Shown piece after piece: positions 60,856 to 64,000 of a stretch of 64,000 nucleotides of DNA. The position numbers were made by a program, and so were the translations under genes. The notes below the pieces were generated by a model that was not told where the DNA came from, searched no databases, and was given only the letters and a program-made list of their open reading frames with translations. The stretch comes from Streptomyces sp. CB02980 (lineage in GTDB: Bacteria; Actinomycetota; Actinomycetes; Streptomycetales; Streptomycetaceae), in the NCBI RefSeq assembly GCF_014451325.2, contig NZ_JACSCH020000008.1, forward strand, positions 1-64,000, given 5' to 3'. Position 1 is the first letter of the stretch, and each line of letters opens with the position of its first letter.

Positions 60856-63800
60856 TCACCACGTGCCCAGAGGGACGATGTCGGCGTAGACGAGCCGTCC
60901 GGGCCCGTCGACCGCCGAGCCCGCCTCGCTCGTGGAGGGAGGATGCGTCTCGTACTCCTGGACGACGATGCGCTGGGGCCGTGTCCCGCTGGCAGGAATG
61001 TCCAGGTTGCGGATCTCGCCCAGCGCGGCGGTGGTACGGAAGACGGTGGTCCAGCCCGCGCTGCCGAGTTCCGCGGCGTCCGCGGGTGCGTCGGGCGGTT
61101 CGTGCCGCGCGGGAGCGTCCGCCGACCGGGCGGCGTCGAGGACCTGGAGCTCGGTGCGGACGACGTTCGTTCGGGGGCCGGACGGCCCGAGACCCTCGAC
61201 GAGCACGGTGCCGTGCCCCGACGTACGGGTGACGACGAGCTTCCGGTGGGGAGGGAGTTGGATCGGCTCCGTCTGGACCGAAGGGGAGAGCCCCGGCACG
61301 CCGGGGACGGTGTGCGACTGATAGCGGGCGAGGCCGAGCCGGACGAACGGGAAATAGGAGGCTGCGACGACCGGCGACAGATCGATGTCGGCGTACCAGC
61401 GGTCGCCCTCCTCGTCGAACTGGACGGGGTACGCGATCACGTCCAGCGAGTGCTGCAGTTCAGGCAGGTCCATCAGTCGGCCGGCCGGTGCGTTGACGTG
61501 CTCCTGTGTGAGGACCGCCGGCGGGCTGCCGGTGTTCCAGATCGGGTCGCGCCCCGCGACGCTGATGTACCGGAGCGCGTCCCCCGGGGCCGCCGTGTCG
61601 GGCCAGGTGAGGACGGCGAGCGCTTCGTCCTCACCGGACGTGAACCAGGGGCGTTCGAGGAAGACCCGCAGACCGCCACCGTGGCGCCACCGGGTGAACG
61701 ACCGTTGGCCGTCGGTCGTCCGTGTCCAGCGGAACGTCGGCACGGTGTACTGGAGCTTCGGTGCGGGCGGCCGCGCCGAACTCGGCACGTCCGTGGTCTG
61801 CAGGACCGCGCGGACGAGACAGGCGTCGGGGTTCGCCGCGGTGGCCCGTGGGAAGCAGTCCTGGAAGCGGGACAAACAGGTCACGGCGTGGGTGACACGG
61901 CGACGACGTGTGTCGGCGAACTCCTGACGGATCGTCGGGAGCGCCTCGTGCGACGGCGCGTGCCGGACGTCGTAGGCGCCCACGAACACCTGCCGCTTCC
62001 GCAGGATGGGTGGATCGGGCCGGAGGTCCTCGTGATCGGTCCACTCCGCGCGCAGGTCGAGACGTCCGGTGCTGCGGATGTCGAACTGCAGGGCGCCGGT
62101 GCCCAGGACGGTGCTGGTGTCCCCGGCGATCCGCTGGGGGGTCAGCCGACCGGTGGGGTCCTTCAGGGGCCGCTGCACGGCATGGACGAGGGTGACCGAC
62201 CGCGACGGCGTGATGAGCCGGACCCGACCGTTGGTGATGTCCTGGAACGTCGCGGGGTTGCTGGGGTCGACGCCCAGCCAGGCGCCGATTCCGAAGATCT
62301 GGACGTCGCGGTTCTTCATACAGGTCGGGATGTCGAGCGTCACCTGCTCGGCGGGACCGAGAGCGACCGTGAGGGTCTCCTGGTTCAGGGATATCGTGCA
62401 GCCCGAAGCGGCTTCCACCAGACGCAGCGTGATCGACCGGATGTCCGGCCAGGTCCCCCTCCATACGGCGATCCTGGGCAGGCCGACGACGGTTCCCGGA
62501 GTGCCTGTCAACGGGTCGATCGGCCGGGGCCGCGCGTTGAGGACGATGTGCGAGGCGGCCGGGTCCGGCAGCCACGGCGGTACGACGGCGGCCTCGGGGA
62601 GAACGATGTAGGGCGGCGGCTCGCCGGCACCGCCTCCCGCCGGCACCGCCCCGGAGACGTCGCGCACATCGAGGTCCGCGCGTGTGGCGACCTTGAAGAG
62701 CTTGTTCACCTCGCTCATCGGCGCATGGAGACCCAGCGCCGAGTCGAACCTGGCCGCATGCTGCATCGCCAGTTCGAGCGAGCACTTGGGGGCCAGGAGG
62801 TGACGGAGGTCGAACGCCCGATGTCCGTGTGCGGCCGCGTAGGCGCTCACCGATGTGTCGCGGTCGCTCCGGATGACCATGTACTCCTGGGTCTCGCCGT
62901 CGGCCAGCACGCGGGTCGGTACGAGTTCCGGTGGCAGCAACGGTTCGAAGCGGTGGTGCGTGAAGATCTCGGACTGTTCCTCGGTGGGACCCGCCTCGTC
63001 GAAGCGCAGGCCGCCGCCCGCGAGGTCGGCGATCCGGACGCGCAGCCGGTACTGATGACCGAACCGCAGTTTCGGCAACGAACCCGGCTCGCATTCGACG
63101 ACCGCTTCGAAGGGCGAGGGGGACGTCTCGGGCATCGTGTCGCCGGTGTCGACGACCCTCTCGGGCCGCTGCGCCACGAGGCTCCAACCGTCCCAGCGCA
63201 CGACGGCCTGGTGGATGTACAGCGCGTCCTCGTCACCGCCACCCGTGGTCGCCGGATCGGGTCGTACGCACCCCTCTTCGAGCCGACCGCTGCCTGAGGA
63301 GTCCTGCCCGATCGACACCCCGCCGATCTTGTAGCGCACCCTCCTCCGGCACAGCGGATACCACCGGTCGGTCTCCACGTCCTGGATGTCCACCCGGTAG
63401 CCGCCCAGGAGGGAGTCCGCCGTCAGAGGAGAGGCGGTGAGACCCGCGGACGTCGCGCGCTCCCGAGCCCGCTGCAGCTGACGTTCGTGCTCCTGCTCGC
63501 GGTCCCGCTCGACGAGGGCGAATCCCGTGGAACGCAGGGCGGGCAGCGCACCGATGTCGGCCGTGGCCTCGGACGGCGGCTCGGCGCGGTCCGATGCGGC
63601 GGCGCCGACCATCCGCAGAGCGGCTCCGTCCACATCGAAGGGCATCACCTCGTACCGCGCGTTGCCGGACGGCGCCACACCGGTCCCCGCCAGGGGGAGC
63701 ATCCCCTGCTTGAACTCGGTCGCCCCCGGCCTCGCGACGGACGCGCTGACGAAGCGCTTTCCGTCCAGAACGTAGGCCGTCCTCGGGGACAGATCGTCCT

Positions 63801-64000
63801 GGGCCGCGCCGCTCCAGCCGGTCGGCGGGGCGGAGTCCGGATTCGGCCAACGCGGGACGACACGCAGTTCCTTGCTCGCTCCCTGGGCCAGCTGGGAGGC
63901 CGGCACCGCCAGATCGACGAGCAGTCCGAGCGCGCGAAGCAGCAGGGGATGGTCGGCGAGGCGGGCGACGGTCTCGTGGAACTCGCGCTGCGCCGCCTCC
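60856..64000 (-). CDS. Very large unknown protein, 5' end beyond the window
   Basis: At least 1048 residues. The frame is still open at the window edge, and the codons before the internal GTG at 63906 read QREFHETVARLADHPLLLRA and then LGLLVDLAVP, which looks like real protein, so the true start lies outside. Recognisable stretches, none diagnostic, include GGYRVDIQDVETDRWYPLCR, DALYIHQAVVRWDGWSLVAQ, YRLRVRIADLAGGGLRF and HRKLVVTRTSGHGTVLVEGL, suggesting a beta-rich multidomain protein. No membrane segment is visible. Its likely cotranscription with the ATP-grasp pair suggests a role in the same system. Confidence 0.7.
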   Translation of the reverse strand, partial: EAAQREFHETVARLADHPLLLRALGLLVDLAVPASQLAQGASKELRVVPRWPNPDSAPPTGWSGAAQDDLSPRTAYVLDGKRFVSASVARPGATEFKQGMLPLAGTGVAPSGNARYEVMPFDVDGAALRMVGAAASDRAEPPSEATADIGALPALRSTGFALVERDREQEHERQLQRARERATSAGLTASPLTADSLLGGYRVDIQDVETDRWYPLCRRRVRYKIGGVSIGQDSSGSGRLEEGCVRPDPATTGGGDEDALYIHQAVVRWDGWSLVAQRPERVVDTGDTMPETSPSPFEAVVECEPGSLPKLRFGHQYRLRVRIADLAGGGLRFDEAGPTEEQSEIFTHHRFEPLLPPELVPTRVLADGETQEYMVIRSDRDTSVSAYAAAHGHRAFDLRHLLAPKCSLELAMQHAARFDSALGLHAPMSEVNKLFKVATRADLDVRDVSGAVPAGGGAGEPPPYIVLPEAAVVPPWLPDPAASHIVLNARPRPIDPLTGTPGTVVGLPRIAVWRGTWPDIRSITLRLVEAASGCTISLNQETLTVALGPAEQVTLDIPTCMKNRDVQIFGIGAWLGVDPSNPATFQDITNGRVRLITPSRSVTLVHAVQRPLKDPTGRLTPQRIAGDTSTVLGTGALQFDIRSTGRLDLRAEWTDHEDLRPDPPILRKRQVFVGAYDVRHAPSHEALPTIRQEFADTRRRRVTHAVTCLSRFQDCFPRATAANPDACLVRAVLQTTDVPSSARPPAPKLQYTVPTFRWTRTTDGQRSFTRWRHGGGLRVFLERPWFTSGEDEALAVLTWPDTAAPGDALRYISVAGRDPIWNTGSPPAVLTQEHVNAPAGRLMDLPELQHSLDVIAYPVQFDEEGDRWYADIDLSPVVAASYFPFVRLGLARYQSHTVPGVPGLSPSVQTEPIQLPPHRKLVVTRTSGHGTVLVEGLGPSGPRTNVVRTELQVLDAARSADAPARHEPPDAPADAAELGSAGWTTVFRTTAALGEIRNLDIPASGTRPQRIVVQEYETHPPSTSEAGSAVDGPGRLVYADIVPLGTW

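Overview
The window is chromosomal DNA from a Streptomyces-like actinomycete. GC content is very high, starts are often GTG, overlapping ATGA/GTGA gene junctions are common, and the gene order in the first 16 kb matches a block conserved across Actinobacteria. The first 22 bases look like the 3' end of a 5S rRNA, so the window begins just after an rRNA operon.

0-16 kb is a conserved block: CDP-alcohol phosphatidyltransferase, GDP-mannose pyrophosphorylase, a DUF881 / small basic protein / DUF881 operon, a GarA-type FHA protein, an FtsR-type MerR regulator, a DUF151 nuclease-like protein, a second MerR regulator and gcvP. It parallels Mycobacterium tuberculosis Rv1822-Rv1832. Here gcvH is absent, and dinB, a 1.15-kb repeat-rich noncoding stretch and a PRC-barrel gene lie before gcvP. 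A tandem glycine riboswitch precedes gcvP.

16-34 kb is a mixed accessory and housekeeping stretch: a glutamate-cysteine-ligase-like enzyme, CPBP protease, PhzF, PadR regulator, SRPBCC protein, Clp-N protein, three EamA exporters, three FMN-binding split-barrel proteins, a MocR regulator, LysR regulator, isochorismatase-fold protein lacking the usual Cys, Rieske lipoprotein, alpha/beta hydrolase, CbiZ and a truncated haemoglobin.

34-52 kb is the most coherent functional unit. It holds three agmatine-deiminase-family enzymes (one Tat lipoprotein, one cytosolic, one Tat-secreted), a fused urease gamma/beta subunit plus a urease alpha subunit without any accessory genes, a complete five-gene Opp/Dpp-type ABC importer, a membrane Ser/Thr kinase and four TetR regulators, three of them close paralogues. 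Palindromes of the type TTGACTGAAATTTCAGTC, each carrying the -35 box, sit in front of these genes and tie them into one apparent regulon. I infer an agmatine or guanidino-compound scavenging pathway, possibly with the urease-like enzyme acting on a substituted urea.

52-64 kb is an unusual island: a diiron ferritin-like (VioB-like) protein, a papain/NlpC-like protein, a 1176-residue Gly-rich beta-helix protein resembling PE_PGRS proteins, an ATP-grasp ligase translationally coupled to what looks like a degenerate ATP-grasp partner, and two large proteins of unknown family, the last running off the window end. I recognise no described pathway in this set. Short tandem DNA repeats are unusually frequent throughout, both between genes and as in-frame repeats at protein termini.
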